NCBI GenBank assembly: GCA_900315335.1
Contig: OMYR01000020.1
Coordinates: 1 to 64,000 of the forward strand
Source: an uncultured Bacteroidales bacterium
GTDB taxonomy: Bacteria; Bacteroidota; Bacteroidia; Bacteroidales; P3
Reading direction: 5' to 3'
Length of the DNA: 64,000 nt
In this document: positions 25,767 through 34,401 of the stretch, piece by piece
How the letters are laid out: each line of letters starts with the position of its first letter
Numbering within the stretch: position 1 is the first letter of the stretch
Notes under the pieces: generated by a model
What the model was told of the DNA's origin: nothing
The model's database searches: none
The model's input: only the letters and a program-made list of their open reading frames with translations
Program-made: the position numbers and the translations under genes

Positions 25767-27494
25767 ATGAAAAAGATTGTTTTTGCCTTGATAGTTTTTG
25801 CAAGTGTGGTTAATGTGTTTGCACAGCCGACATTTGAAAAATTATATAGTAATAGTGAGGCTATTTCTCCGTTGTCGGGAGATTTTTTTGCCGTTAAACA
25901 AAACGGTAAGTGGGGTGTTATGAAAAATTCCACGCAGATACTCGACTTTTATTACGATTCCATAGATATTTTAAGCGATGGTATCATAACGTTTATCAAA
26001 AATAACCAAGCAGGTTTTGCAGATACTATCGGTAATGTGATAACATTGGCTACGTATCCATTGGAGACACCTTACAATAGGGCTGATGAATCGCTTTTGA
26101 ACGTTTATCAAAGCGGAAGTGCGTTGGTTTATAACGGAGCAAACCTTGTACTATTGTCAAAAGAGGGTAAGCAGATAAATGACAGCGATGTTGAAATAGT
26201 TTCAAAGGCTGATAATTGTGTTGTTTTCAAAAGTAAAGGGGCTTACGGCATTATGGACGCACAAGGAAATGTTTTGGCTCAAAACAAGTACAGACAAATA
26301 CAGACAATTATCGCAGGAGAACTTTATGCTTACACATCTCAAAAAAACGGTATGGATTATATAGGCTTGATTGACGCAAAAGGCGAAGTGAAATCCCCAG
26401 CACAATATAACGATATGATTATTATCAACTCAAATGATAAATTCTATATCAAGGCTTTTACCGAGACAGGCAAGCAATCTTTGTTCGATGCTAAGGGAAA
26501 CCAATTGTTTAGTCCGTTGTATCAAAATATTGAACCGTTAAATTCCGATAAGTATTATATTTTTACCGATAATTCACGTAAAGGTGTTATCAGCAGCGAT
26601 TATAAGGAATGTATTCCTGCGGCATACGATGATATAAAAATGGCAACGATAAATAAAGATACTTTGTTTTTGGCTAAAAACGACAACACGATATATATCC
26701 TTACGAACGATAACAAGCCGATAGATATTCTAAATGGTAATATAAAGGATTTTGTTTCTTATAAGAAAAACAGCGGCGAACTTATCTATATTGCCGATAG
26801 TATGTTGAATTATGGTATTCGTTCATCTAAAAAAGGCTGGTTGATTGAGCCGCAATATTTAGATGTATTTGCTCAGAGCAAAGGAGCATTTATTGTAAGA
26901 AAGAAAGACAAATGGGGTGCGGTTGATATTAATAACAATGAGGTTATACCTTTTGAGTATGAAAAAGTACGTGCCTCAAAAGCGAAAACATGTATTGTTT
27001 TTTACGAAGGAAAGAAAAAATCCATAGTCTTACTTGATAATGGCAAGAAAATGGAGTTTCCGAAGACGGATAATGTATTGCCTATGGCGAATTATGTCGA
27101 ATATAAAGTGAAAAAGGAAAGAGTGCGTTTGTATTTTGACGGCAATGAATTGAAAGATAAATTCACTCTTATCGGCTCTAATCGTAACGGCGTGTTAGTT
27201 GCAAAGACAAAAAAAGGTTGGTCATACTACAATAGCAATACATACGACCAATTGACCGAACAATATTTTGATTACGCTACAAGTTTTGAAAACGGAGCGG
27301 CATATGTTGTCAAAAACAAGAAACTATTGCAAATTGATACGGATTATAATATCAGTGCAACGATATTGGACGATAATTACAAAAACTTAACAAATACTGC
27401 TGCTTTGTTGGCAATGTCAAGTAAGATGAATAAGAATTTTATAATAGTTGAAGATAAACAAGGAAAGAAAACCCTTGTAAAGATAAACAGATAA
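25767..27494 (+). CDS. Exported WG-repeat protein
   Basis: 575 residues from Met at 25767, which begins a standard signal peptide (MKKIVFALIV to FAQ); an upstream ATG at 25743 touches the last repeat unit of R4 and is not preferred. The mature protein contains WG repeats, for example NGKWGVMKNSTQILDFYYDSI near the N-terminus, GAYGIMDAQGNVLAQNKYRQI, IGLIDAKGEVKSPAQYNDM and KDKWGAVDINNNEVIPFEYE. WG repeats form beta-propeller-like binding surfaces and have no enzymatic motif. It is followed after 16 bp by the DUF4831-like gene, so the two are probably co-expressed in the periplasm or outer envelope. Confidence 0.88.
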   Translation: MKKIVFALIVFASVVNVFAQPTFEKLYSNSEAISPLSGDFFAVKQNGKWGVMKNSTQILDFYYDSIDILSDGIITFIKNNQAGFADTIGNVITLATYPLETPYNRADESLLNVYQSGSALVYNGANLVLLSKEGKQINDSDVEIVSKADNCVVFKSKGAYGIMDAQGNVLAQNKYRQIQTIIAGELYAYTSQKNGMDYIGLIDAKGEVKSPAQYNDMIIINSNDKFYIKAFTETGKQSLFDAKGNQLFSPLYQNIEPLNSDKYYIFTDNSRKGVISSDYKECIPAAYDDIKMATINKDTLFLAKNDNTIYILTNDNKPIDILNGNIKDFVSYKKNSGELIYIADSMLNYGIRSSKKGWLIEPQYLDVFAQSKGAFIVRKKDKWGAVDINNNEVIPFEYEKVRASKAKTCIVFYEGKKKSIVLLDNGKKMEFPKTDNVLPMANYVEYKVKKERVRLYFDGNELKDKFTLIGSNRNGVLVAKTKKGWSYYNSNTYDQLTEQYFDYATSFENGAAYVVKNKKLLQIDTDYNISATILDDNYKNLTNTAALLAMSSKMNKNFIIVEDKQGKKTLVKINR

Positions 27495-27510
27495 TAAAAA
27501 ACAAACGGAT

Positions 27511-28620
27511 ATGAAGAAAATAAATGTAGCCATTTGCTTGATGATGTTATTACCTGTGTCATTGGTAGCACAGACGTATAGATCATTCAAATCTTTGACA
27601 AAAGACAATGTCAATACAGAGGTTTATTATTTGCCGAAAACTGATTTGGTCGTAACGTTCAAAGTAGAGAAAACAACGAGAACGAAAGGTATTTATTCCG
27701 ATAATGCTTATTTGCTTGGAATTGATAATACCGCCCTTAAAAACTTAACATCTTATCGTGTGATTAGTGCAAATATCAAAGAGAAGTTATCTGCCGATAC
27801 CGAGCAGCGTTATTTCTTGGAAACGGACGGTAAGGTCAATGTTGAGAAAACAAGTTACGGGACATTGAAAACTGTTTCGACAAAAGCGATAGATAAACAG
27901 CAAAAAAACACTGATAGAAACAATCGTCATTCCAAGCCTATGCCACAAACGATGATTGAAAACAGTGCTTCTTTACCTGTTCGCCCTACATACGAGAAAC
28001 GTCTTATGGAGTCGAATTTACTTATAAAATATCCGCAACTTACTCCCGAAAAAGCGGTAAGTGAAATCAAACGTTTAAGAGATAAACAAATCGAATTGCT
28101 TTCAGGTGCTTGGGAAGGAACATATATGAACACGACTGTGGATTATATGTACAAGCAATTAGATGAGATTATTTCTTCTTACGTCGCCTTATTTACGGGA
28201 ATAGAGACTGTAACGGAGGAAGAATACACATTTGTTGTTTCGTTCGATAAGCCTATTATTTTGGAAGAAGATTTGCTTGTGCCGATATGTAAATTTTCCG
28301 AGACAAACGGATTAATGGATTTGAACGAGAAAGGTGAGGGCGTGAAAATCAATGCTCGGATTCATTCTTATTTGACAACGCAGGATAACTCCAAACTTGC
28401 TTCCGACCAACAATTGACAGCAAAACAAAAAGCAAAGATAGATAAAGAAGGTGTGGGTATATATTATATCACGCCGCAAATGGCAAAGGTTACTTTGCAG
28501 GGTGTTGATATGCAATCGTGTTCAAAACTTGTTAAACTTATGCAATATGGCACGGTTAATTTCACCACTTCGCATAATCAAACTATTATTTTTGATGAAC
28601 GTACGGGCGAAATGCGTTAA
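27511..28620 (+). CDS. Exported DUF4831-like protein
   Basis: 369 residues with a signal peptide ending at LVAQ. The sequence YYLPKTDLVVTFKVEKTTRTKG near the mature N-terminus and the stretch IELLSGAWEG in the middle resemble the DUF4831 family, which is common in Bacteroidota and has no known function. It probably forms an operon with the WG-repeat gene (gap 16 bp) and ends at a clear terminator. The family call is from memory of the family, not a search. Confidence 0.75.
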   Translation: MKKINVAICLMMLLPVSLVAQTYRSFKSLTKDNVNTEVYYLPKTDLVVTFKVEKTTRTKGIYSDNAYLLGIDNTALKNLTSYRVISANIKEKLSADTEQRYFLETDGKVNVEKTSYGTLKTVSTKAIDKQQKNTDRNNRHSKPMPQTMIENSASLPVRPTYEKRLMESNLLIKYPQLTPEKAVSEIKRLRDKQIELLSGAWEGTYMNTTVDYMYKQLDEIISSYVALFTGIETVTEEEYTFVVSFDKPIILEEDLLVPICKFSETNGLMDLNEKGEGVKINARIHSYLTTQDNSKLASDQQLTAKQKAKIDKEGVGIYYITPQMAKVTLQGVDMQSCSKLVKLMQYGTVNFTTSHNQTIIFDERTGEMR

Positions 28621-28653
28621 TCTTTTTAAGATAAACGAAAATTGAATATATAA

Positions 28654-28686
28654 AGGGGCGTAATTATGAGTTACGCTCCTTTTTTT
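28654..28686 (+). terminator. Terminator of the WG-repeat/DUF4831 pair
   Basis: A 10-bp stem AGGGGCGTAA/TTACGCTCCT with one G-T pair, a 7-base loop and a run of seven T. Confidence 0.85.
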
Positions 28687-28725
28687 GTTTGTGATATTAG
28701 AAAAATATATAGTCAAATAGATTTT

Positions 28726-28851
28726 TTAGTGTCAAATATAATTTTGCTGATGTTTAACACTAATTTAATAGTGTTAAACATTATTTTGTTGGTGTTAAAT
28801 ACCATTTTGCCGATTGCTGATGTGAATTTTCCAACTTCTGATGTCGGAGAA
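28726..28851. repeat. 21-bp degenerate tandem repeat, array R5 (6 units)
   Basis: Units start at 28726, 28747, 28768, 28789, 28810 and 28831. The first four are close to each other (T.GTGTTAAA and CATTTTG-like ends) and the last two are more diverged. The array lies between two terminators in a convergent region, so it is not expected to be part of a main transcript. With the terminators it explains most of the 378-base gap. Confidence 0.8.
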
Positions 28852-28935
28852 ACGTAATCACTAAAATAGGAATGTGGGTGTGATATACTTATGATATTTT
28901 GACGTTTTACTTTTCTATTGTCTTACATGTAAAAC

Positions 28936-28974
28936 AAAAATATCGTTATAGTTTTTTGCTATAACGATATTTTT
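28936..28974. terminator. Strong bidirectional terminator
   Basis: Perfect 16-bp stem (28936-28951 with 28959-28974) including A- and T-runs at its ends, and a 7-base loop. The symmetry allows termination from both strands; it most directly serves PBP1A on the minus strand. Confidence 0.85.
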
Positions 28975-28998
28975 TATTTGTTTGCTCTATCAGTGAAA

Positions 28999-31290
28999 TT
29001 ACCAACCTTGATTGTATTCGTTGGAAGACACAACAATAGTGTCCGTAGTGGTACTGTCGGATTCAGGCGACCATGCACTGCAATCGTCATACGCTTCCAT
29101 ATCGCTCGGACGGGCAAACCCTCCTTGATAGAAGCCTAAATGAGGATTTTGTTCGCAGCGTTTCATAAAGTATCCGTAGATAGGCAACGCCATAGCTGCA
29201 CCTTGTCCCCAAGCCATAGTGTTGAAGTGAATACTTCTGTATTCGCCACCGACCCATATAGCGGTTGAAAGTTTTGGATTAAGTCCGATAAACCAACCGT
29301 CGGAATTGTTATCCGTTGTTCCTGTCTTACCGGCGATTGCCGAACGTACGCCGTATTTATATCTTAATCGCGAACCCGTTCCGCCATCGACAACGCCTTT
29401 CATTAAATCCACAACCAAGTAAGAAGTCTTTTCGTCTAATGCGGTGTTGGACTTTGAGGTAAAGGTTTCCAATACCATTCCTTTGTTGTCGGTTATCTTT
29501 GTTATAAATATAGGTTCTTTATGAACGCCTTGATTGACGAATGTCGCCATAGCGGCTGCCATTTCCCAAACAGTTAAATCCGGAGTTCCAAGACATATAC
29601 TCGGCACAGGCTGTATAGGGTTTTTTATGCCCATTGCACGAACAAGATTGATAACGCTTTGAGGTGTGGTGTAGTCTTTCATCAAGGCTGCCGAGATGTA
29701 ATTGACTGAGTTTGCCAATGCCCATTTCAAATTCACGGATTCATTCTCCCTTGCGTGGTTGGAGTTCTTTGGTGTCCAATTGTCAAACTCAGGAAAAGTA
29801 ACAGGTATATTCTCTATTTCAAAACACGGCTTCAAATCTGAATCACGCATAGCGGCAGCATAGACAAATGGTTTGAAAGTAGAGCCTATCTGTCTGCGTC
29901 CGAGTTGTGCGTAATCGAATTTGAAATACTTGTAATTTATGCCGCCAACATATACTTTGACGTGTCCGGTTTGCGGCTCAATCGATACCATTCCAGTATT
30001 AAGGAAGTATTTGTAATACTTTATCGAATCCATTGGGGACATTGTAGTATCAATATCACCATTCCAAGAAAAAACAGTCATTTCGGTCGGAGTATTAAAA
30101 TCTTCCTTGATTTGTTTTTCACTTGCGCCGTCCTCACGCAGTTTGCGATAACGCTCGGAAGTAAGCATGGATTGGTTGTAATACTTGTCGATATTGTCTT
30201 GTGAGATGCCGGTAAATGGACCTGCCTTTCTGCCCTTGGTTTGAGCGAAGAAGGCTTTCTGCAATTCGGTGAAATGCTCTTTTACCGCATCTTCGGCATT
30301 CTTTTGCATATCGTAATTAACAGTGGTATATATTCTAAGGCCGTCTTTATAAACATCGTAAGGCTCACCATTTTGTTTGTAATGTTCCTTGCACCATTTA
30401 TTCATAAATTGACGAACTTTCTCACGAAAATAAGTTGCAATACCTTCGTCTTGTGAAGGCGGATTGTAATGAGTAACAATCGGAGTGCTTATTGCTTTTT
30501 GATATGTGTCTTCGTCAATGAAGTCGTATTTTTTCATTTGTGCAAGAACAGTGTTTCTTCTTTCGGTGCTACGCTCCTTTCTTCTGACAGGGTTGTAAGT
30601 AGTGGGAGCCTTTAACAAACCTACAAGTACAGCCGATTCCGGAAGGGTAAGTTCCTGCGGAGTCTTGCCAAAGAAAGTGAAACTTGCGGTTTTGATGCCA
30701 AAAGAATTGGAACCGAAATCAACCGTATTGAGGTAGAGTGCCATTATCTCTTGTTTGGAATAATGACGTTCAAGTTTGACGGCAACAACCCATTCTTTCA
30801 ATTTGTAATACGCAACGGCAAATTTGTTTTTGCTTTCTCTCGGGAAAAGATTTTTGGCTAACTGTTGCGTTATTGTACTACCGCCGCCAGAGTGTCTGCC
30901 ACCTAAAACTGTTTTGAATAATACACGAAACAAACTTCGGGAATCTATGCCGCTGTGTTTCTCAAAACGTACATCTTCCGTTGCTTTCAAAGCGTTTATC
31001 AACGATTCGGGTAAATCTTTGTAATCAACATTGGTTCGGTTTTGAATACCTATGTATCCAAGTAATTGTCCGTCGTCCGCAAGAACTTCGCTTGCAAGAT
31101 TGCTTTCGGGATTTTCTAATTGTTCAAACGACGGCATAAAGCCCAACCAACCTGCTGATAAAAAAACAAAAAACAATGCTATAACCCCGAGTGTTGCCCC
31201 GTAGCCAATCCACATACGTTTTATGTATTTGCTAAAATCGGCTTTGTTTTGTTTTGTTTTCGGCTTTTGTGTTTCTCTATATTGTGCCAT
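28999..31290 (-). CDS. Class A penicillin-binding protein 1A
   Basis: 763 residues. A short cytoplasmic tail and one membrane segment (about residues 27-52) are followed by a GT51 glycosyltransferase domain (catalytic Glu105 in ATEDVRFEKHSGID, then GGSTITQQLAKN) and a transpeptidase domain with the Ser in GSTFKPF (about 471) and the KTGT motif (about 654). It polymerises and cross-links peptidoglycan on the periplasmic side of the inner membrane. It is the last gene of a minus-strand group with gldH (gap 46 bp) and the ricT-like gene, an arrangement known in Bacteroidota. Confidence 0.94.
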   Translation of the reverse strand: MAQYRETQKPKTKQNKADFSKYIKRMWIGYGATLGVIALFFVFLSAGWLGFMPSFEQLENPESNLASEVLADDGQLLGYIGIQNRTNVDYKDLPESLINALKATEDVRFEKHSGIDSRSLFRVLFKTVLGGRHSGGGSTITQQLAKNLFPRESKNKFAVAYYKLKEWVVAVKLERHYSKQEIMALYLNTVDFGSNSFGIKTASFTFFGKTPQELTLPESAVLVGLLKAPTTYNPVRRKERSTERRNTVLAQMKKYDFIDEDTYQKAISTPIVTHYNPPSQDEGIATYFREKVRQFMNKWCKEHYKQNGEPYDVYKDGLRIYTTVNYDMQKNAEDAVKEHFTELQKAFFAQTKGRKAGPFTGISQDNIDKYYNQSMLTSERYRKLREDGASEKQIKEDFNTPTEMTVFSWNGDIDTTMSPMDSIKYYKYFLNTGMVSIEPQTGHVKVYVGGINYKYFKFDYAQLGRRQIGSTFKPFVYAAAMRDSDLKPCFEIENIPVTFPEFDNWTPKNSNHARENESVNLKWALANSVNYISAALMKDYTTPQSVINLVRAMGIKNPIQPVPSICLGTPDLTVWEMAAAMATFVNQGVHKEPIFITKITDNKGMVLETFTSKSNTALDEKTSYLVVDLMKGVVDGGTGSRLRYKYGVRSAIAGKTGTTDNNSDGWFIGLNPKLSTAIWVGGEYRSIHFNTMAWGQGAAMALPIYGYFMKRCEQNPHLGFYQGGFARPSDMEAYDDCSAWSPESDSTTTDTIVVSSNEYNQGW

Positions 31291-31336
31291 AATTATTGAC
31301 GTTTAATAATTATTACAATTCTGAATAAAATTTTTA

Positions 31337-31819
31337 TTAAAGCGGCTGCTTTTCAATATGCAATCCAACATCTTTAATACCGCTCAAAATGGTATCTTTG
31401 GTCGCTTGCGTTATCTTGAAAGTATATTTGCCTTTTTGTGGAAACTTAACGTTTTTGGCGAACCAAAATCTGTTGTCTTTTACATTGGAATTGCCTTTCC
31501 CTTTCCACGTGCCATCGACGTTCATAAGGATACATTCAACCGTATCTTGCTTGGTTATGCTGCCGTCTGGGTAGATAGTTGTTACGAAAAAGAAAATATT
31601 GTTGTATTTATAGTCGGTGGTATTGCGTAAATTGATTGCAAAACGATAAGAATACAAGGCATCACTTTGAGAAACTTCCAAGTCAAATTCCTTTTTATCA
31701 TTCATATTCCACCCCTTACTATCGACTTTTCGGCTTTTATCAAAAAGAACATCACTATTGCAAGAAGATAAACTAAAAGCAATGGTAATTGTCAATAATA
31801 TTTTAGTCAAAAATTTCAT
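31337..31819 (-). CDS. gldH: GldH-type lipoprotein
   Basis: 160 residues with a lipoprotein signal peptide (FSLSSC, Cys20 as the acylated residue). The body matches GldH: VLFDKSRKVDSKGWN at the start, YRFAINLRNTTDYKYNNIFFF in the middle and a conserved GKGNSNVKDNRFWF. GldH was found as a gliding-motility lipoprotein in Flavobacterium, but it is conserved in non-gliding Bacteroidales next to PBP1A, as here. Its exact role in non-gliders is not settled. It is separated from the upstream ricT-like gene by 155 bp holding array R6. Confidence 0.88.
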   Translation of the reverse strand: MKFLTKILLTITIAFSLSSCNSDVLFDKSRKVDSKGWNMNDKKEFDLEVSQSDALYSYRFAINLRNTTDYKYNNIFFFVTTIYPDGSITKQDTVECILMNVDGTWKGKGNSNVKDNRFWFAKNVKFPQKGKYTFKITQATKDTILSGIKDVGLHIEKQPL

Positions 31820-31839
31820 ATCTTATATCACGTTTTTAA

Positions 31840-31944
31840 TTCCACATATCAGAAAAATAGTTTCACACATCAAAAAATTAATTACTCACACTAATATTTT
31901 AATCACTCACATTAAAATATTGGTTTCACACATCAATATTTTTA
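31840..31944. repeat. 21-bp degenerate tandem repeat, array R6 (5 units)
   Basis: Units start at 31840, 31861, 31882, 31903 and 31924, each exactly 21 bases, with the core TTCACACATCA or CACTCACATTA. It lies inside the apparent ricT-gldH-PBP1A operon, between the stop of the ricT-like gene and the start of gldH. Confidence 0.82.
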
Positions 31945-31974
31945 AGACATTTATCGGTGCAGCGGTTAAACATA

Positions 31975-33279
31975 TTACATTTCGGCTTTGAATGATTCCA
32001 AGTCTTCTATGTATTTTTTGTTTTTGTTCATAGCAAGAATTTTTTTCACATTGTCCGCAGTTATCGGGATAAACTCAGAAGAATCCTTGTAGGAATACCA
32101 TAAAATTTTTTTCAATATATCGCTCTTTCGGTATATCGCTTTACCTTTTTTTGTCTCAATATCAACGCCGATAGGAGGGAAGTCTTTTAATGCGTCTTGA
32201 TATACATCGTATTCGTAATTCAAACAACATTTAAGTTTTCCGCATTGACCTGCCAATTTCAGCGGATTTGGGAATAATTGTTGGGCTTTTGCAACCGATG
32301 TTCCTACGGATGTGAAATTGTTTAACCAGGTCGAACAACATATTTCCCTACCGCAAGTACCTATACCGCCCAATCTTCCTGCTTCTTGGCGAGCACCTAT
32401 TTGTTTCATCTCGATTTTGATATGGAAAGCGGCTGCCAATTGTTTTATAAGCAAACGAAAATCCACTCTATCATCGGCAGTATAATAGAATATTGCCTTT
32501 GTGCCGTCTCCTTGGAACTCAACATCGTTGATTTTCATGCTAAGATTGTCTTCCATTACGAATTTTCGTGTGTCGAACAATGTTTGGTCTTCTTTTGCCA
32601 TAACTTCAAGCCATTTTTCAATGTCAGACGCATTGGCTCTTCGGTAAAGTTTTTTCACATTGTCAATATTGAATCCTTTTTTCTTTTTCATTTGGATTCT
32701 ACATAGCTCACCTGTTTGCGAAACAATGCCTATATCATGTCCGGGCGTACCTTCAACGGCTACAACATCGCCTTCGGTAATCTCCAAACCTTCGGGAATT
32801 TGGTAGAAGTCTTTGTGAGAGTTCTTGAATCGGACTTCCACATAATCGAAATAACCTTGCGACGAAGGAGGTTTAACATTTTCCATCCAATTGGTAACAT
32901 GAAGTTTTTCGCTTGAATTAAGGTCTTGCTTCGATATGGTTTGGTAGGATTTAGGAGTCTTGGAAGTCCCGTGCATCAAGGTTAGCGGCTCTTTGTAAAT
33001 TTTTTTGCAAAGGCCAAGTGTGGGGTCATCTTCAAAGTATGGGTGAATATATTGCTCATTGACAAAGAAAGTTTGATCTTCCAAGAGATTTTTATGCGAA
33101 TCTTTCTTTTTAAGAGGAGCGAATATAGGTTCTTTTTTTGCTTGTTGCTCTTCTGTATTGTTAAAATTATCTTGAAATTCTTCGTTGGTCGGATTGAAAT
33201 TATCGTTATCGGATTTGTTCAAATCCTGTGATGTTTTTTCGATTTGGTCGGCAGTAAGATTATTTTCTTTATTATTCAT
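31975..33279 (-). CDS. ricT: PSP1-domain protein (RicT/YaaT-like)
   Basis: 434 residues. The N-terminal 130 residues are acidic and low-complexity. The PSP1 core follows with the typical GGIGTCGREICCSTWL and CGKLKCCLNYEYDVY cysteine motifs (about residues 300-355), which in Bacillus RicT bind iron-sulfur clusters and act in a complex that affects RNA processing. Genes for this family sit near holB, gldH and PBP1A in many Bacteroidota, as here. The function in this phylum is inferred from the Bacillus homologue. A probable -7 element lies at 33351-33358. Confidence 0.85.
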   Translation of the reverse strand: MNNKENNLTADQIEKTSQDLNKSDNDNFNPTNEEFQDNFNNTEEQQAKKEPIFAPLKKKDSHKNLLEDQTFFVNEQYIHPYFEDDPTLGLCKKIYKEPLTLMHGTSKTPKSYQTISKQDLNSSEKLHVTNWMENVKPPSSQGYFDYVEVRFKNSHKDFYQIPEGLEITEGDVVAVEGTPGHDIGIVSQTGELCRIQMKKKKGFNIDNVKKLYRRANASDIEKWLEVMAKEDQTLFDTRKFVMEDNLSMKINDVEFQGDGTKAIFYYTADDRVDFRLLIKQLAAAFHIKIEMKQIGARQEAGRLGGIGTCGREICCSTWLNNFTSVGTSVAKAQQLFPNPLKLAGQCGKLKCCLNYEYDVYQDALKDFPPIGVDIETKKGKAIYRKSDILKKILWYSYKDSSEFIPITADNVKKILAMNKNKKYIEDLESFKAEM

Positions 33280-33350
33280 TATGTATTCTTATTTAGAATG
33301 GCTGCATTGTTCAAAGACAAGACAACCGTCAATTACCAATTATATTTTTG

Positions 33351-33358
33351 CAAAAGTA
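33351..33358 (-). promoter_or_regulatory. Probable -7 element of the ricT-gldH-PBP1A group (TACTTTTG)
   Basis: CAAAAGTA on the plus strand, 71 bases upstream of the ricT-like start. No well-spaced -33 box is seen. Confidence 0.45.
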
Positions 33359-33407
33359 CAATATTTTTTTGATTTTCGCTATTTGTGTTATTAAAATAAA
33401 GTAAAAA

Positions 33408-33441
33408 CAAAAAAGAGTTGTCAATTTTTCAGACAACTCTC
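33408..33441 (-). terminator. Terminator of the TPR protein gene
   Basis: Stem AGAGTTGTC/GACAACTCT (33414-33422 with 33432-33440), 9-base loop, and on the minus strand a T-rich tail. It separates the TPR gene from the ricT promoter. Confidence 0.8.
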
Positions 33442-33484
33442 AAAACATATAGAAAGGAAAAAACAATTCATTTATATATAGTCT

Positions 33485-34213
33485 TTATTTACTTAAAAGA
33501 CCTTCCATTCTTGAAATATACTTTTCAATTTCTCTGTATTCAGGTGAGGTAGGAAAATCTTTTTTGATTTGATTGTAACAATCAAGAGCCTTTTTGAAAT
33601 CCTTTTTAACTTCGTAAGCAGCACCAAGTTTCATCAAAATAACAGGAGTAGTGAAGTTATTCGATTTTTCTTTAACAGCATCGTTGTAGTATGAGATAGC
33701 CTTATCCACATTATTCAATTCCCAATAGCAATCACCAATCAAGGCTTTTACTTGTGAAGGTAAAAATTCATCTTGTGGCTTAACGCCTTCAAATTCATCT
33801 ATTGCTTGTTGGTATTTGCCTTGTTCCAAATAAATAATACCAAGATAGTATTTTGCCAATTTACCATGTCTTGTTGAAGAATAATCTTCACTTATAGTGA
33901 TAAGACCAGGGTGCTTGCCATCACCTTTCAAGGCTTTTGTATAATCATTCTGTAAGAAATATTGTTCTGCTGTGAACATTTCGTTTTCAGCCTTTTTTTC
34001 CTGAGAAGGCATATACCAAAATCTATATAAACAAAAAGCAGCGACCACAACTACTATGGCAGCAACTATTATTATAAGAGTTTTCTTGTTTTTTTCGATA
34101 AAAAGTTCGGTTTTAGAAATAATATCACCTATTTGAAGATTTTTTTCTTCTTTTTCCGCATTTGTATTGACTTTTTCGGTATTCGTAACAATTTCCTTAT
34201 TATTGTTCTTCAT
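33485..34213 (-). CDS. Membrane-anchored tetratricopeptide-repeat protein
   Basis: 242 residues. A charged N-terminal segment of about 45 residues precedes one membrane segment (about 48-68, TLIIIVAAIVVVVAAF); the C-terminal 170 residues are TPRs, including YLGIIYLEQGKYQQAIDEFEG and GDCYWELNNVDKAISYYNDA. The layout (short cytoplasmic tail, one helix, periplasmic TPRs) is like YfgM, the ancillary SecYEG subunit, but that is a similarity of architecture only. It has its own terminator and a -7 element at 34268-34275 and is divergent from the next gene. Confidence 0.85.
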   Translation of the reverse strand: MKNNNKEIVTNTEKVNTNAEKEEKNLQIGDIISKTELFIEKNKKTLIIIVAAIVVVVAAFCLYRFWYMPSQEKKAENEMFTAEQYFLQNDYTKALKGDGKHPGLITISEDYSSTRHGKLAKYYLGIIYLEQGKYQQAIDEFEGVKPQDEFLPSQVKALIGDCYWELNNVDKAISYYNDAVKEKSNNFTTPVILMKLGAAYEVKKDFKKALDCYNQIKKDFPTSPEYREIEKYISRMEGLLSK

Positions 34214-34267
34214 TGTTGTAAGTTTTGCTATTAATTAATTCTTATTTTGCTTAAAAATTTCAGTTTG

Positions 34268-34275
34268 CAAAAATA
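34268..34275 (-). promoter_or_regulatory. Probable -7 element of the TPR gene (TATTTTTG)
   Basis: CAAAAATA on the plus strand, 54 bases upstream of the start; a fair match to TAnnTTTG. Confidence 0.45.
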
Positions 34276-34344
34276 TAATAATTAATTAAAACCAACTAAT
34301 TTTTTGATAAATTTTTCAATAAAATAAATTTTTTTCAAAAAAAC

Positions 34345-34376
34345 ATTGCACACAATAAAATATTTATATAACTTTG
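34345..34376 (+). promoter_or_regulatory. Promoter of the DHOD-like gene (ATTG, 20 bp, TAACTTTG)
   Basis: ATTG (34345-34348) and TAACTTTG (34369-34376) are separated by 20 bases, and the -7 box ends 25 bases before the ATG. Confidence 0.65.
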
Positions 34377-34401
34377 CGGAGTGATTTAACACCTAAAAAG
34401 T

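Noticed and set aside
28666-28857. 63-residue plus-strand reading frame with LLMFNTNLIVLN-like heptads
   Set aside because: It overlaps a terminator and array R5; repeat-derived open frame only.
31758-31991. Reading frame of heptads such as HIKKLIT
   Set aside because: It is the translation of array R6 plus flanks; no start context and no homology.
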